DNA of 64,000 nt from an uncultured cyanobacterium (GTDB lineage Bacteria; Cyanobacteriota; Vampirovibrionia; Gastranaerophilales; Gastranaerophilaceae), in contig CABUXT010000006.1 in the NCBI GenBank assembly GCA_902495705.1, positions 15,883-79,882 of the forward strand, in the 5' to 3' direction. Of this stretch, positions 43,079 to 50,715 are shown in pieces (the stretch's first letter is position 1; every line of letters starts with the position of its first letter). The position numbers and the translations under genes are program-made. The notes below the pieces were generated by a model, which saw only the letters and a program-made list of their open reading frames with translations, had not been told where the DNA came from and made no database searches.

Positions 43079-44390
43079 AAAACTCCTCGTTACATTTGGA
43101 ACTGTATTGTTAGTTTCAAATTGCACATTGGCAATAGACAAAAAAGAATTAAATCCTGAATTTTTCTCAAGATTTAATGATAATTGCCTTGAATATTATA
43201 TAAATCAAACAATCGAAAACAACCATAGCGCAAAACAAGCCACCTACAGGGTTGAGCAATACAGGCAACAGGTGAAATATTCTTTTAGCAAAGAGTTGCC
43301 ATCTTTTAGCGTGAGCGCGAATTATTTAGGGATAAAGGTTCCGCAATTAGATAACTTTACCCTAAAGAAAAATGCGTTCATTCTTCCTTTTATGGCAAAT
43401 TATGAAGCTGATTTTTTGCTAAAAAATCATGATAAAACAAAGAGTCAGAAAAAAGTTTATGAAATCAGTCAATATGAAGAAAAATCTGTATATTTGGCAC
43501 TATTAAGCGATGTTGCAACGGTTTACACCAATATTTTAGAATACGACGGACTATTAAATCTTACTCAAGAACAAGTTGAAATTTCGCAAAAAATACTATC
43601 GTCAGATACTAAAAAATTTAACCGTGGGATTATAAATTCAACGCAATATAATAACTCAAAGAAAAATTTAGAAACCGCAAAAACAAACCTTGAAAATTTG
43701 CAAAAACAGCAAGAAATTTTGTTGATGCAATTAGCAGTTTTGACTGGAGTTTCTTCAAGTGAAGCTCAAAATTTGACTCGCGGCGATATTGATAAATTTG
43801 AATATTCAAAAGAAATTCCGCAAAATATCGAATCTGACGTAATTTTTTCAAGACCTGATGTAATGTCAGCCGAGGCAAATTTAGAAAAAGCAAAAATTGA
43901 CATTCGTGTAGCCAGAAAAGAATTTTTGCCAACATTTAATATCACAGGCTTGTGGGCATTTAATACTATTGCCCCCGGAACATTTTTCTCTTGGGAATCT
44001 TCTCTTGCTGCACTTTTAGCCGGTGCGACACAAGATATTTTTACAGGTGGAAGAAAAATTGCAAACCTAAAAATCCAAAAAGCAAAATATGAAGAACTTT
44101 TTGAAAACTACAAACAGACCGATTTAGAGGCTGTGAAAGAAGTGAACACCGCGCTATGTATTACAAAACACGACACAGAAGTTGAGAAAAATTCTATAAA
44201 AAAATTAGATTATGAATACCAAAATTTGCAAGCTGCAAAAAAACAGTTAAACCAAGGTACAATTTCGCAACCTGAATATTTGGCAGAACTTTCCAAAGTC
44301 GTTAATCTTCAATCAGAATATGTCAGCGCTAAAACTCAAAAGTTAGTTAATTATTTCACGCTATATAAAGCCGTTGGAGGGAATTTATAA
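43071..44390 (+). CDS. TolC-family outer-membrane factor of the ABC efflux operon
   Basis: A 439-aa protein with a signal peptide (residues 1-24) and the repeated TolC helix motifs: 'YYINQTIENNHSAKQATYRVEQYRQQ', 'VFSRPDVMSAEANLEKAKIDIRVARKEFLPTFNITG', 'AKKQLNQGTISQPEYLAELSKVVNLQSEYVSAK'. It resembles the NodT/OprM branch that works with tripartite pumps. The start is TTG at 43071 with AAAGGAG upstream, overlapping tetR by 8 nt. It provides the outer-membrane exit for the pump encoded by the next four genes. Confidence 0.88.
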   Translation: MFKKLLVTFGTVLLVSNCTLAIDKKELNPEFFSRFNDNCLEYYINQTIENNHSAKQATYRVEQYRQQVKYSFSKELPSFSVSANYLGIKVPQLDNFTLKKNAFILPFMANYEADFLLKNHDKTKSQKKVYEISQYEEKSVYLALLSDVATVYTNILEYDGLLNLTQEQVEISQKILSSDTKKFNRGIINSTQYNNSKKNLETAKTNLENLQKQQEILLMQLAVLTGVSSSEAQNLTRGDIDKFEYSKEIPQNIESDVIFSRPDVMSAEANLEKAKIDIRVARKEFLPTFNITGLWAFNTIAPGTFFSWESSLAALLAGATQDIFTGGRKIANLKIQKAKYEELFENYKQTDLEAVKEVNTALCITKHDTEVEKNSIKKLDYEYQNLQAAKKQLNQGTISQPEYLAELSKVVNLQSEYVSAKTQKLVNYFTLYKAVGGNL

Positions 44391-45268
44391 TGAAAAAGAA
44401 AATTATTGCAGTATTTTTACTACTTTTAATAATCGGAGCAAGTGCGTTTTTCTTAACTCGCAAAAAAGAAAATCCGAACGAATTAACGCTATACGGAAAT
44501 GTTGAAATCAGGCAAGTTGATTTGAGTTTCCAAGTTGGCGGACAAATCGTAAAAATGTTAAAAGAAGAAGGCGATAGCGTTAAAAAGGGTGAACTTGTCG
44601 CAACTTTGGATAACAGAGATTATAAATCTAATTTAGAAAAAGCTGACGCTGACGTTGCAAAAACTTTGGCACTAAAAAATGATGCAGAAGATAAATTCAA
44701 CAGAAACGCACCGCTTGTTAGCGATGAAACAATTTCTAAACAGGATTACGAAACCCTTTTGAACACAAAAAATAAATCCGCAGCTGATTATAAAGGCGCG
44801 ATTGCTCAGAAAAATTTTGCAAAAAATCAACTGGATTATACAAAAATTTACGCACCTGACGATGGAATTGTAATGGTTAGAGTGCAAGAACCTGGAGCAA
44901 CTGTCGCGAAAGGTCAAACTGTTTATACAATTTCAAAATCAAAACCTGTTTGGGTTAGAGCGTACGTAAATGAAACTGATTTAGGCAATATCAAATATGG
45001 AATGAATGTAAAAGTTTTAACAGATTCGGTTGACCCTCAAACAGGTAAAAACCGTGAATATGTAGGCAAAATCGGCTATATTTCACCGGTTGCCGAGTTT
45101 ACGCCAAAGACTGTTCAATCAACAGATTTGAGAACAAGTTTGGTTTACAGAATAAGAGTTTACATTGATGATGTTGATGAATATTTAAGACAAGGTATGC
45201 CAACAACGATAAAAATTAATTTAACTAACCCCTCACCCTCAAGGGACGAGGGAGGTTCAACCAAATGA
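44390..45268 (+). CDS. HlyD-family periplasmic adaptor
   Basis: A 292-aa membrane-fusion protein: N-terminal anchor (residues 4-23), biotinyl-lipoyl halves 'QVGGQIVKMLKEEGDSVKKGELVATLD' and 'YAPDDGIVMVRVQEPGATVAKGQTVYTI', a coiled-coil hairpin between them, and a beta-barrel domain ('VWVRAYVNETDLGNIKYGMNVKV'). YbhG-like, linking ABC-2 permeases to TolC. The last 14 residues (from 'NPSPSRDEGG') are encoded by a palindromic repeat and look like an insertion or extension. It overlaps both neighbours by a few bases. Confidence 0.9.
   Translation: MKKKIIAVFLLLLIIGASAFFLTRKKENPNELTLYGNVEIRQVDLSFQVGGQIVKMLKEEGDSVKKGELVATLDNRDYKSNLEKADADVAKTLALKNDAEDKFNRNAPLVSDETISKQDYETLLNTKNKSAADYKGAIAQKNFAKNQLDYTKIYAPDDGIVMVRVQEPGATVAKGQTVYTISKSKPVWVRAYVNETDLGNIKYGMNVKVLTDSVDPQTGKNREYVGKIGYISPVAEFTPKTVQSTDLRTSLVYRIRVYIDDVDEYLRQGMPTTIKINLTNPSPSRDEGGSTK
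45229..45255. repeat. Palindromic repeat inside the hlyD-like gene
   Basis: CCCCTCACCCTCAAGGGACGAGGGAGG, an imperfect palindrome (CCCTC...GAGGG) at the very 3' end of the coding sequence, translated as NPSPSRDEGG. It resembles the repeat at 46711 and one in the cluster at 35009-35101. Confidence 0.55.
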
Positions 45269-46788
45269 ACACCGTTGAAATCAAAAATTTAATAAAAACA
45301 TTCGGCACAACAACTGCGATTGACAACCTGACTTTAACTATCGAAAAAGGTAAAATCGCAGGTTTAATCGGTGCTGATGGAGCAGGTAAAACTACATTAA
45401 TTCGCTTAATTATCGGATTATTAACTCCTGATAGCGGTGAAATCCAAACATTAAAATTAAATCCGTTTACACAAAAACAAGAATTAACCCTGAAAATCGG
45501 ATATATGCCACAAAAATTCGGTTTGTATGAAGATTTGACGGTTCTTGAAAATTTGCAATTATATGCGGATTTAAAAAAACAACCTTATGATTTTGAGCAA
45601 TTACTGAAATTCACAAGCCTGACACCATTTCAAGACCGATTGGCAGGCGCACTATCAGGCGGAATGAAACAAAAATTAGGCTTGGCATGCACTTTGCTTG
45701 GCAATCCTGAATTTCTTATTCTTGATGAACCGTCTGTCGGTGTTGACCCAATTTCTCGAAAAGATTTGATGAAAATGGTCAAAAATATGATTAGTCCTGA
45801 AACAACTGTTTTGTGGTCAACTGCATACCTTGATGAGGCGCATAGCTTTGATACGGCAGTTGTACTTGATAAGGGTAAAGTTATTTATAACGGCAAACCA
45901 CATGATTTAGCACCAACTACGCAAGAATTTGAGGAAAAAGTGATTGACCTTATGGGCGGATACAAAAAAGAAACATCAATGATTGCAGAAAACTACACTC
46001 CGCTTGATATTGAGATGGATTGCACAGTTGTTGCTGACAATTTAGAAAAACGATACGGAAATTTTTACGCCGTAAAAAACAATTCTTTTTGTATTAAAAA
46101 AGGTGAGATTTTTGGACTTTTAGGTCCAAACGGCGCAGGAAAATCAACATCATTCAAAATGATGTGCGGACTAAGTAAGCCAACAGGCGGAACTGCGAAA
46201 ATTATGGGGATTGATATTTTGAAAAATCCTGAAAAAGCTCGTTCAAACCTTGGATATATGGCACAAAAATTTTCGCTTTACGGCAGTCTTACCGTAAGGC
46301 AAAATTTAGAATTTTTTGCCACAGCTTACGGAATAAAATTTTTGGAACGCAAAAAACGAGTTGAAGAAATCATTGATGTCTTTAATTTTAGAGAGGTAGA
46401 AAACCAAAAAGCACAAGATTTACCACTTGGTTTCAAACAGCGTTTATCAATGGCTTGCGCCCTAATTCATAATCCTCCGATTTTATTTTTAGATGAGCCA
46501 ACATCAGGAGTTGACGTTGTTACTCGTCGAGATTTTTGGAATCATATTACATCTCTTGCCCAAAAAGGTGTGACCATTTTAGTTACAACACACTTTATGG
46601 ATGAGGCGGAATATTGCGACAGAATCAGTCTTTTTTATAAAGGCGAAACTATTGCAGTCGGAACTCCAAATGAGTTGATACAGAAAGCTCAAGAGCTTAC
46701 AGCTCAGACATCTCCAACAAGGAGCGAAGGAGAACTGCCGACAATGGAAGAAACATTTATTACACTGATTAAGGAGTCCGAAAAATGA
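45265..46788 (+). CDS. ABC transporter ATPase with two nucleotide-binding domains (YbhF-like)
   Basis: A 507-aa protein with two complete NBDs. NBD1: Walker A 'GADGAGKTT' (about 37-45), signature 'LSGGMKQKLG', Walker B 'LILDEPSVGVDP'. NBD2: Walker A 'GPNGAGKST' (about 289-297), a degenerate signature 'LPLGFKQRLS' in place of LSGG, Walker B 'LFLDEPTSGVD'. In NBD1 the final His switch region reads 'LWSTAYLDEA', so His is replaced; NBD2 keeps 'TTHFMDEA'. Such asymmetry is usual for heteromeric exporters. It energises the two ABC-2 permeases that follow. A palindromic repeat near the C-terminus adds 'TSPTRSEGEL'. Confidence 0.93.
   Translation: MNTVEIKNLIKTFGTTTAIDNLTLTIEKGKIAGLIGADGAGKTTLIRLIIGLLTPDSGEIQTLKLNPFTQKQELTLKIGYMPQKFGLYEDLTVLENLQLYADLKKQPYDFEQLLKFTSLTPFQDRLAGALSGGMKQKLGLACTLLGNPEFLILDEPSVGVDPISRKDLMKMVKNMISPETTVLWSTAYLDEAHSFDTAVVLDKGKVIYNGKPHDLAPTTQEFEEKVIDLMGGYKKETSMIAENYTPLDIEMDCTVVADNLEKRYGNFYAVKNNSFCIKKGEIFGLLGPNGAGKSTSFKMMCGLSKPTGGTAKIMGIDILKNPEKARSNLGYMAQKFSLYGSLTVRQNLEFFATAYGIKFLERKKRVEEIIDVFNFREVENQKAQDLPLGFKQRLSMACALIHNPPILFLDEPTSGVDVVTRRDFWNHITSLAQKGVTILVTTHFMDEAEYCDRISLFYKGETIAVGTPNELIQKAQELTAQTSPTRSEGELPTMEETFITLIKESEK
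46711..46733. repeat. Palindromic repeat inside the ABC ATPase gene
   Basis: TCTCCAACAAGGAGCGAAGGAGA, an imperfect palindrome translated as SPTRSEGE in the linker before the C-terminal helix. About 16 of 23 positions align with the repeat in the hlyD-like gene 1.5 kb upstream. Confidence 0.5.
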
Positions 46789-47894
46789 AGATATTGTTTG
46801 CCTTAATTAAAAAAGAATTTTTGCAAATAATCCGCGACCCATCAAGTATAATTATCGCATTTATTTTGCCGTTGATTTCAATTTTGATTTATATGTACGG
46901 AATCAATATGGACACATCGACCGTCACAATGGGAATTAAAAATGACGATGCGAATCCTGAAATCGCAACATTAGTCAAATCTTTCGGACACAGCAAATAT
47001 ATTCATTCTGAAATTTTTGATAATGAAAATGATTTAACAAATGCAATAATTAAATCAAAATTGAAAGGTGGAATTATTATTCCTAACGATTTTTCTACAC
47101 GACTTTCAAAAGGTGAAAACGCCGAAGTGTTAGTAATTACAGATGGAACAGAAGTAAATACAGCAAATTATGTCCAAAGTTATTCCATGGCTATTCTAAA
47201 CCAATGGCTTGCGACAAGTCGCTTTGCACCAAAAGTCAAAAGGCAAATAATATCACCTGAATTAAGAATTTGGTACAACCAAGATTTAAACAGCCATTAT
47301 TTTATCCTCCCAGGGTCAATCGCAATAACGATGACACTTATCGGAATTTTATTGACGGCATTAGTTGTCGCAAGAGAATGGGAACGCGGCACAATGGAAG
47401 CAATTTTGAGCACGCGAGTTAGAAAAATTGACATTGTACTTGGCAAATATATTCCTTATTTTATTTTAGGAATGGCATCTTTAGCTTTCAATGTCTTCTT
47501 GTGTACTGCGGTTTTTCAGGTGCCGTTTAGAGGGAATTATCTTGTTCTGTTTGGTGTAAGCGGATTATTTTTGTTTACACTGTTAGGAATCGGACTTTTG
47601 ATTTCTTCAAAACTAAAAAATCAATTTTTAGCAAGCCAAGTTTCTCTGGGAATTGGATTTTTGCCGGCATTACTCTTGTCAGGCTTGATGTTTCCGATTA
47701 ATTCAATGCCAAAATTTTTCCAAATTTTGACAATGATTTTGCCTCCGAGATATTTTATAACTTTTATCGAAAGTGAATTTATGGCAGGTACGGTTTGGAA
47801 AGTTGTAACAATTAATTCAATATTTTTGGCTTGCCTTGGATTACTTTTATTTGTGATTGTGTACAAAAATACAGATATGAGGTTAGATAGCTAG
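46785..47894 (+). CDS. ABC-2 type permease (YbhS-like)
   Basis: A 369-aa permease: one N-terminal membrane helix, a large extracytoplasmic domain (about residues 45-170) and five C-terminal helices. The ABC-2 motif is present in 'VAREWERGTMEAILSTRVRKIDIVLGKYIPYF' and 'SGLMFPINSMPKFFQILTMILPPRYFI'. It is paired with the next gene, which has the same layout, to form the heterodimeric channel of a tripartite ABC-HlyD-TolC exporter. It starts 4 nt inside the ATPase gene. Confidence 0.92.
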   Translation: MKILFALIKKEFLQIIRDPSSIIIAFILPLISILIYMYGINMDTSTVTMGIKNDDANPEIATLVKSFGHSKYIHSEIFDNENDLTNAIIKSKLKGGIIIPNDFSTRLSKGENAEVLVITDGTEVNTANYVQSYSMAILNQWLATSRFAPKVKRQIISPELRIWYNQDLNSHYFILPGSIAITMTLIGILLTALVVAREWERGTMEAILSTRVRKIDIVLGKYIPYFILGMASLAFNVFLCTAVFQVPFRGNYLVLFGVSGLFLFTLLGIGLLISSKLKNQFLASQVSLGIGFLPALLLSGLMFPINSMPKFFQILTMILPPRYFITFIESEFMAGTVWKVVTINSIFLACLGLLLFVIVYKNTDMRLDS

Positions 47895-49004
47895 ATGTTA
47901 GATAGTTTACGCAGAATTTTTGCACTTATAAAAAAAGAATTTATTACAATTTGGATGGATAAAAAAAGCCGAGGAATGATTATTGCTCTGCCACTTCTGC
48001 AGCTTTTTGTTTTCTCAAACGCAATTACTATGGAAGTTAAAAATATTGATGTTTCATTGATTGATAGAGATAATTCGGTAGAGTCAAGAGAACTTGTTTC
48101 GCGATTTGAAAATTCTCCAAGGTTTAGAAAATTTTATTATGCAAAAGATGAAAGTGAACTAAAATCACAAATTGATAACCAACAAACCCAAATCGGAATC
48201 TATATAAATAATGATTTTTCAAATTCAATCAAGGCGCAAAAACCTGTCAATGTCTTGGTTATAGTTGATGGTCGTCAAACAAATTCTGCAACTATTGCAG
48301 GCAATTACGCTTCGCAAATCATAAACGGATATAATGAGGAAATTTCAAAAACCAAAGGGGCAACTATCACCCCTGTTGTAAGGAATTGGTACAACCCAAA
48401 TCTTGAATACCGATGGTATCTTTTGACGGTTATTGTCGCAATGTTGGCACTTGTTATTACACTTTTGCTGACGGCCTTATCTATTGCAAGAGAGCGCGAA
48501 ATGGGCACATTTGACCAACTTGTAGTCAGCCCTTTATCATCATTTGAAATTTTGGCAGGAAAAACCATTCCACCACTTGTAATTGCAATGGGATTGACTT
48601 GCTTTATGGTGTTGATGGTCGTTTTGTGTTTTAAAATTAAATTTATGGGCTCAGTACCAATATTTTTATTTGCGGTTTTTGTTTCGCTATTATCTATTGT
48701 CGGAGTAGGACTGTTTATATCCTCAATTTGCAAAACCCAACAACAAGCGATTTTGGGTGTAATAACATTCCAAATGCCTGCCGTGTTACTTTCAGGATTT
48801 ATTTCACCAATTGAAGACATGCCTGTCGCGTTGCAATATTTGACATACCTAAACCCAGTAAGATTTTTCATGCTGCTTTCTCGAAATATTTTCTTAAAAG
48901 GAATGGGGTTGACCGACGTTATGTTAAACCTAATTCCGCTAATTTGCATAGCAATCATCACTCTATCCCTCGCCAGCTGGACATTTAAAAGAAAGTTGGA
49001 TTAA
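47895..49004 (+). CDS. ABC-2 type permease (YbhR-like)
   Basis: 369 aa, the same architecture as the preceding permease: an N-terminal helix, an extracytoplasmic domain, and a C-terminal five-helix bundle with 'IAREREMGTFDQLVVSPLSSFEILAGKTIPPL' and 'SGFISPIEDMPVALQYLTYLNPVRFFM'. It begins immediately after the previous stop. Last gene of the tetR efflux operon; no obvious terminator follows, only a copy of a 20-bp dispersed repeat (49016-49035). Confidence 0.92.
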   Translation: MLDSLRRIFALIKKEFITIWMDKKSRGMIIALPLLQLFVFSNAITMEVKNIDVSLIDRDNSVESRELVSRFENSPRFRKFYYAKDESELKSQIDNQQTQIGIYINNDFSNSIKAQKPVNVLVIVDGRQTNSATIAGNYASQIINGYNEEISKTKGATITPVVRNWYNPNLEYRWYLLTVIVAMLALVITLLLTALSIAREREMGTFDQLVVSPLSSFEILAGKTIPPLVIAMGLTCFMVLMVVLCFKIKFMGSVPIFLFAVFVSLLSIVGVGLFISSICKTQQQAILGVITFQMPAVLLSGFISPIEDMPVALQYLTYLNPVRFFMLLSRNIFLKGMGLTDVMLNLIPLICIAIITLSLASWTFKRKLD

Positions 49005-49015
49005 TTTTTGCTTAC

Positions 49016-49035
49016 TACTGAAGGCGCCTATGGCT
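49016..49035. repeat. 20-bp dispersed direct repeat, copy 1
   Basis: TACTGAAGGCGCCTATGGCT, identical to 50356-50375. The two copies flank the HAD gene and the repeat-rich region next to tRNA-Ser. Confidence 0.75.
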
Positions 49036-49044
49036 AAGGTAAGG

Positions 49045-49893
49045 TTATTCAAAGAAATGTTCCATACCTTCAAGAATTCCTTTGGTACCTTTTTCTGTAG
49101 ATTGATAAATATTTCCGAACTTACAATTTAATTCTTTACATATATTTTTCAATTTCAAAGTTGCATTATTTAGACAAATAAATTTTGACCCAAATTGAGA
49201 AAGTCTTGCCATAGATATATCATTATTATCGTTTCCTGCTATCAAAATTTCAGAACTTGGAAGATTTAATTTTTCTTTCAGATATTTCAACCCTGTAACC
49301 TTGCAAAATGGAGCAAGATATAACGTCTGATTTCCAGTATTTTCACCACCATACTCACACAAAACTTTAATATCCTTGTCATATAAATGTTGCACAACTT
49401 TTGATTTCAAATCTTTTATATCTGTTGTTAGCGGAACATGGTATTTTAAAACAAAAGGACTTTCCGCAACTTCATTTATTTTTATCATATTATTATTAAA
49501 CATTTTATTTAAAATTTTAAGAATTTTATCTTTGTCAAATTTCATTTTTCTAAAAAATTCTTGAGTGTAATTCAAATCTTTGTGCAAAGCATTTGCTTGT
49601 TTTTGATAAACAAATTCACCATTATTTGAAACCAGATAATTCGGAAGAAAATCATCAAAAACTTTTCGCAGGCTTTTAAACTCTTCAAAACTTCGACCGG
49701 TAGCAAAAACGATTTCCGCATTTCTTTCTTTTGACTTAGAAAGAACTTTTTCAATATCTTGCTTACAGCCTTCTAAGAGAGTACCATCCAAATCAAAAAC
49801 AAACATACAAGGAGTTTTAGGATTTTTGATACCTTGAAAGTAAAGCTTTTGAGAATAAGAGATTGAATTATAATTTGAGTTTGTTATACGCAT
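49045..49893 (-). CDS. HAD-superfamily hydrolase (Cof/sucrose-phosphatase type)
   Basis: A 282-aa phosphatase. Motif I 'FVFDLDGTLLEG' (nucleophile Asp about residue 33), motif II 'FATGRSFEEF', a C2-type cap between, Lys in 'VTGLKYLKEKL' and motif IV 'LIAGNDNNDISMA'. All catalytic positions are present. The N-terminal 28 residues (Asn/Ser/Tyr-rich) precede the fold and are unusual. Phosphosugar or other small phosphoester is the likely substrate. The gene is enclosed by the 20-bp direct repeats at 49016 and 50356. Confidence 0.88.
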   Translation of the reverse strand: MRITNSNYNSISYSQKLYFQGIKNPKTPCMFVFDLDGTLLEGCKQDIEKVLSKSKERNAEIVFATGRSFEEFKSLRKVFDDFLPNYLVSNNGEFVYQKQANALHKDLNYTQEFFRKMKFDKDKILKILNKMFNNNMIKINEVAESPFVLKYHVPLTTDIKDLKSKVVQHLYDKDIKVLCEYGGENTGNQTLYLAPFCKVTGLKYLKEKLNLPSSEILIAGNDNNDISMARLSQFGSKFICLNNATLKLKNICKELNCKFGNIYQSTEKGTKGILEGMEHFFE

Positions 49894-49965
49894 AATTTGT
49901 TATTATTTATTTAAACATGTAAAAATATTTTTTGCTATGCCAAACCTCCTAATCAAAAATCCGAC

Positions 49966-50030
49966 AGGGGATGAGTGTCTTGGGTCGTTCGCATTAAACG
50001 GGACTACTGGCAAAGCTCATCGCTTTGACC
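49966..50030. repeat. 65-bp direct repeat, copy 1
   Basis: AGGGGATGAGTGTCTTGGGT... to ...CGCTTTGACC; 64 of 65 bases match 50230-50294. Within the gene-free interval 49894-50392. ORFs through it are not convincing. Confidence 0.85.
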
Positions 50031-50132
50031 TTTCTTTACGAAATCTCAACTTCGCACTGCTATGGGATTCTACTGGAATTGTTTGCGAGGATATGAAATC
50101 CGAGCAACTACAATTCTGTATGCCGAATGGCT

Positions 50133-50175
50133 AACCCTGTTGTTTGCGAACGATTTTGAGCAAACAACAAGGGTT
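50133..50175. repeat. Inverted repeat (about 15 bp arms)
   Basis: AACCCTGTTGTTTGC and GCAAACAACAAGGGTT with a 12-nt loop and one bulged base, between the two 65-bp direct repeats. It could fold as a terminator-like hairpin but has no T-run. Confidence 0.6.
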
Positions 50176-50229
50176 TGAATCACTCCCCTCATTGTGCATT
50201 ATAAAAAATTTAGAAATAATCAACATCAG

Positions 50230-50294
50230 AGGGGATGGGTGTCTTGGGTCGTTCGCATTAAACGGGACTACTGGCAAAGCTCATCGCTTTGACC
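50230..50294. repeat. 65-bp direct repeat, copy 2
   Basis: Second copy of 49966-50030. With its preceding bases, the left edge CAGAGGGGATGGG (50227-50239) is identical to the 3' end of tRNA-Ser (50393-50405, complement), so the repeat starts with a tRNA 3'-end copy. Confidence 0.85.
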
Positions 50295-50357
50295 ATCCGC
50301 CCTCTGCTCACTCCCCGCTTCGAACCACAGTATGGGGCTTCTCATCTTCACCACATA

Positions 50358-50395
50358 CTGAAGGCGCCTATGGCTTTAGCCATAGGCGCCTTCAG
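50358..50395. repeat. Perfect 18-bp hairpin abutting tRNA-Ser
   Basis: CTGAAGGCGCCTATGGCT-TT-AGCCATAGGCGCCTTCAG. The last bases are the tRNA 3' end; the left arm is part of the 20-bp repeat shared with 49016-49035. No T-run on either side. Confidence 0.8.
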
Positions 50396-50479
50396 AGGGG
50401 ATGGGATTCGAACCCACGGTGAGGTTTCCCTCACACAACCTTTCCAAGATTGCACCTTAAGCCGCTCGGACACCCCTCT
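50393..50479 (-). tRNA. tRNA-Ser (GGA)
   Basis: Minus strand: acceptor AGAGGGG/CCCCTCT, then TG and a D arm (TCCGAGCGGCTTAAGG), anticodon loop TTGGAAA (anticodon GGA), long variable arm GTGAGGG-AAA-CCTCAC as required for a class II tRNA, T arm GTGGG-TTCGAAT-CCCAT, discriminator G. CCA is not encoded. Confidence 0.95.
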
Positions 50480-50496
50480 ATATTAAATTTGTTATG

Positions 50497-50700
50497 CTAA
50501 TTATCCTTTAAACGTTGAGTTTCGTCAAGTTCCAAAACCTCTTGTTGATAATACTCTTCCGTCTTTTCCAATTGATAAATCTTTGCATCTGCAAGTTTTT
50601 CCAAAACCTTGGCATAATCTGCACATTTTTTGCCTTTTACACCTTCGGTTTCCATTTGTATTGTTCCGTCAGGAAATAGTCTTATCTTCATTTTGCCCAT
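50497..50700 (-). CDS. DUF2997 protein
   Basis: A 67-residue protein: 'MKIRLFPDGTIQMETEGVKGKKCADYAKVLEKLADAKIYQLEKTEEYY' matches the small DUF2997 family ('I...I.PDG.V..E..GVKG..C......LE'), which in cyanobacteria is encoded beside Ycf35 (DUF1257) and Ycf46-like ATPases, as here. The ribosome site AAGGA lies 12 nt before the ATG at 50700; a TTG three codons upstream or an ATG three codons later are alternatives. The last gene of the cluster. Confidence 0.78.
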   Translation of the reverse strand: MGKMKIRLFPDGTIQMETEGVKGKKCADYAKVLEKLADAKIYQLEKTEEYYQQEVLELDETQRLKDN

Positions 50701-50715
50701 ATTTATCAACCATCC

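Noticed and set aside
48305..48961. 218-codon minus-strand ORF
   Set aside because: Entirely antisense to an ABC-2 permease with clear family motifs; no start signals.
49966..50294. CRISPR array
   Set aside because: Only two 65-bp copies 199 bp apart, and no cas genes in the window.
50358..50395. 18-bp hairpin as terminator of tRNA-Ser
   Set aside because: Stem begins within the tRNA end and there is no T-run; left as a repeat or hairpin.
50144..50422. 92-codon plus-strand ORF ending in an 'RGWDSNPR'-like peptide
   Set aside because: It reads through the complement of the tRNA-Ser 3' end and one 65-bp repeat; no ribosome site. The similar ORF at 49937-50134 covers the other repeat copy.
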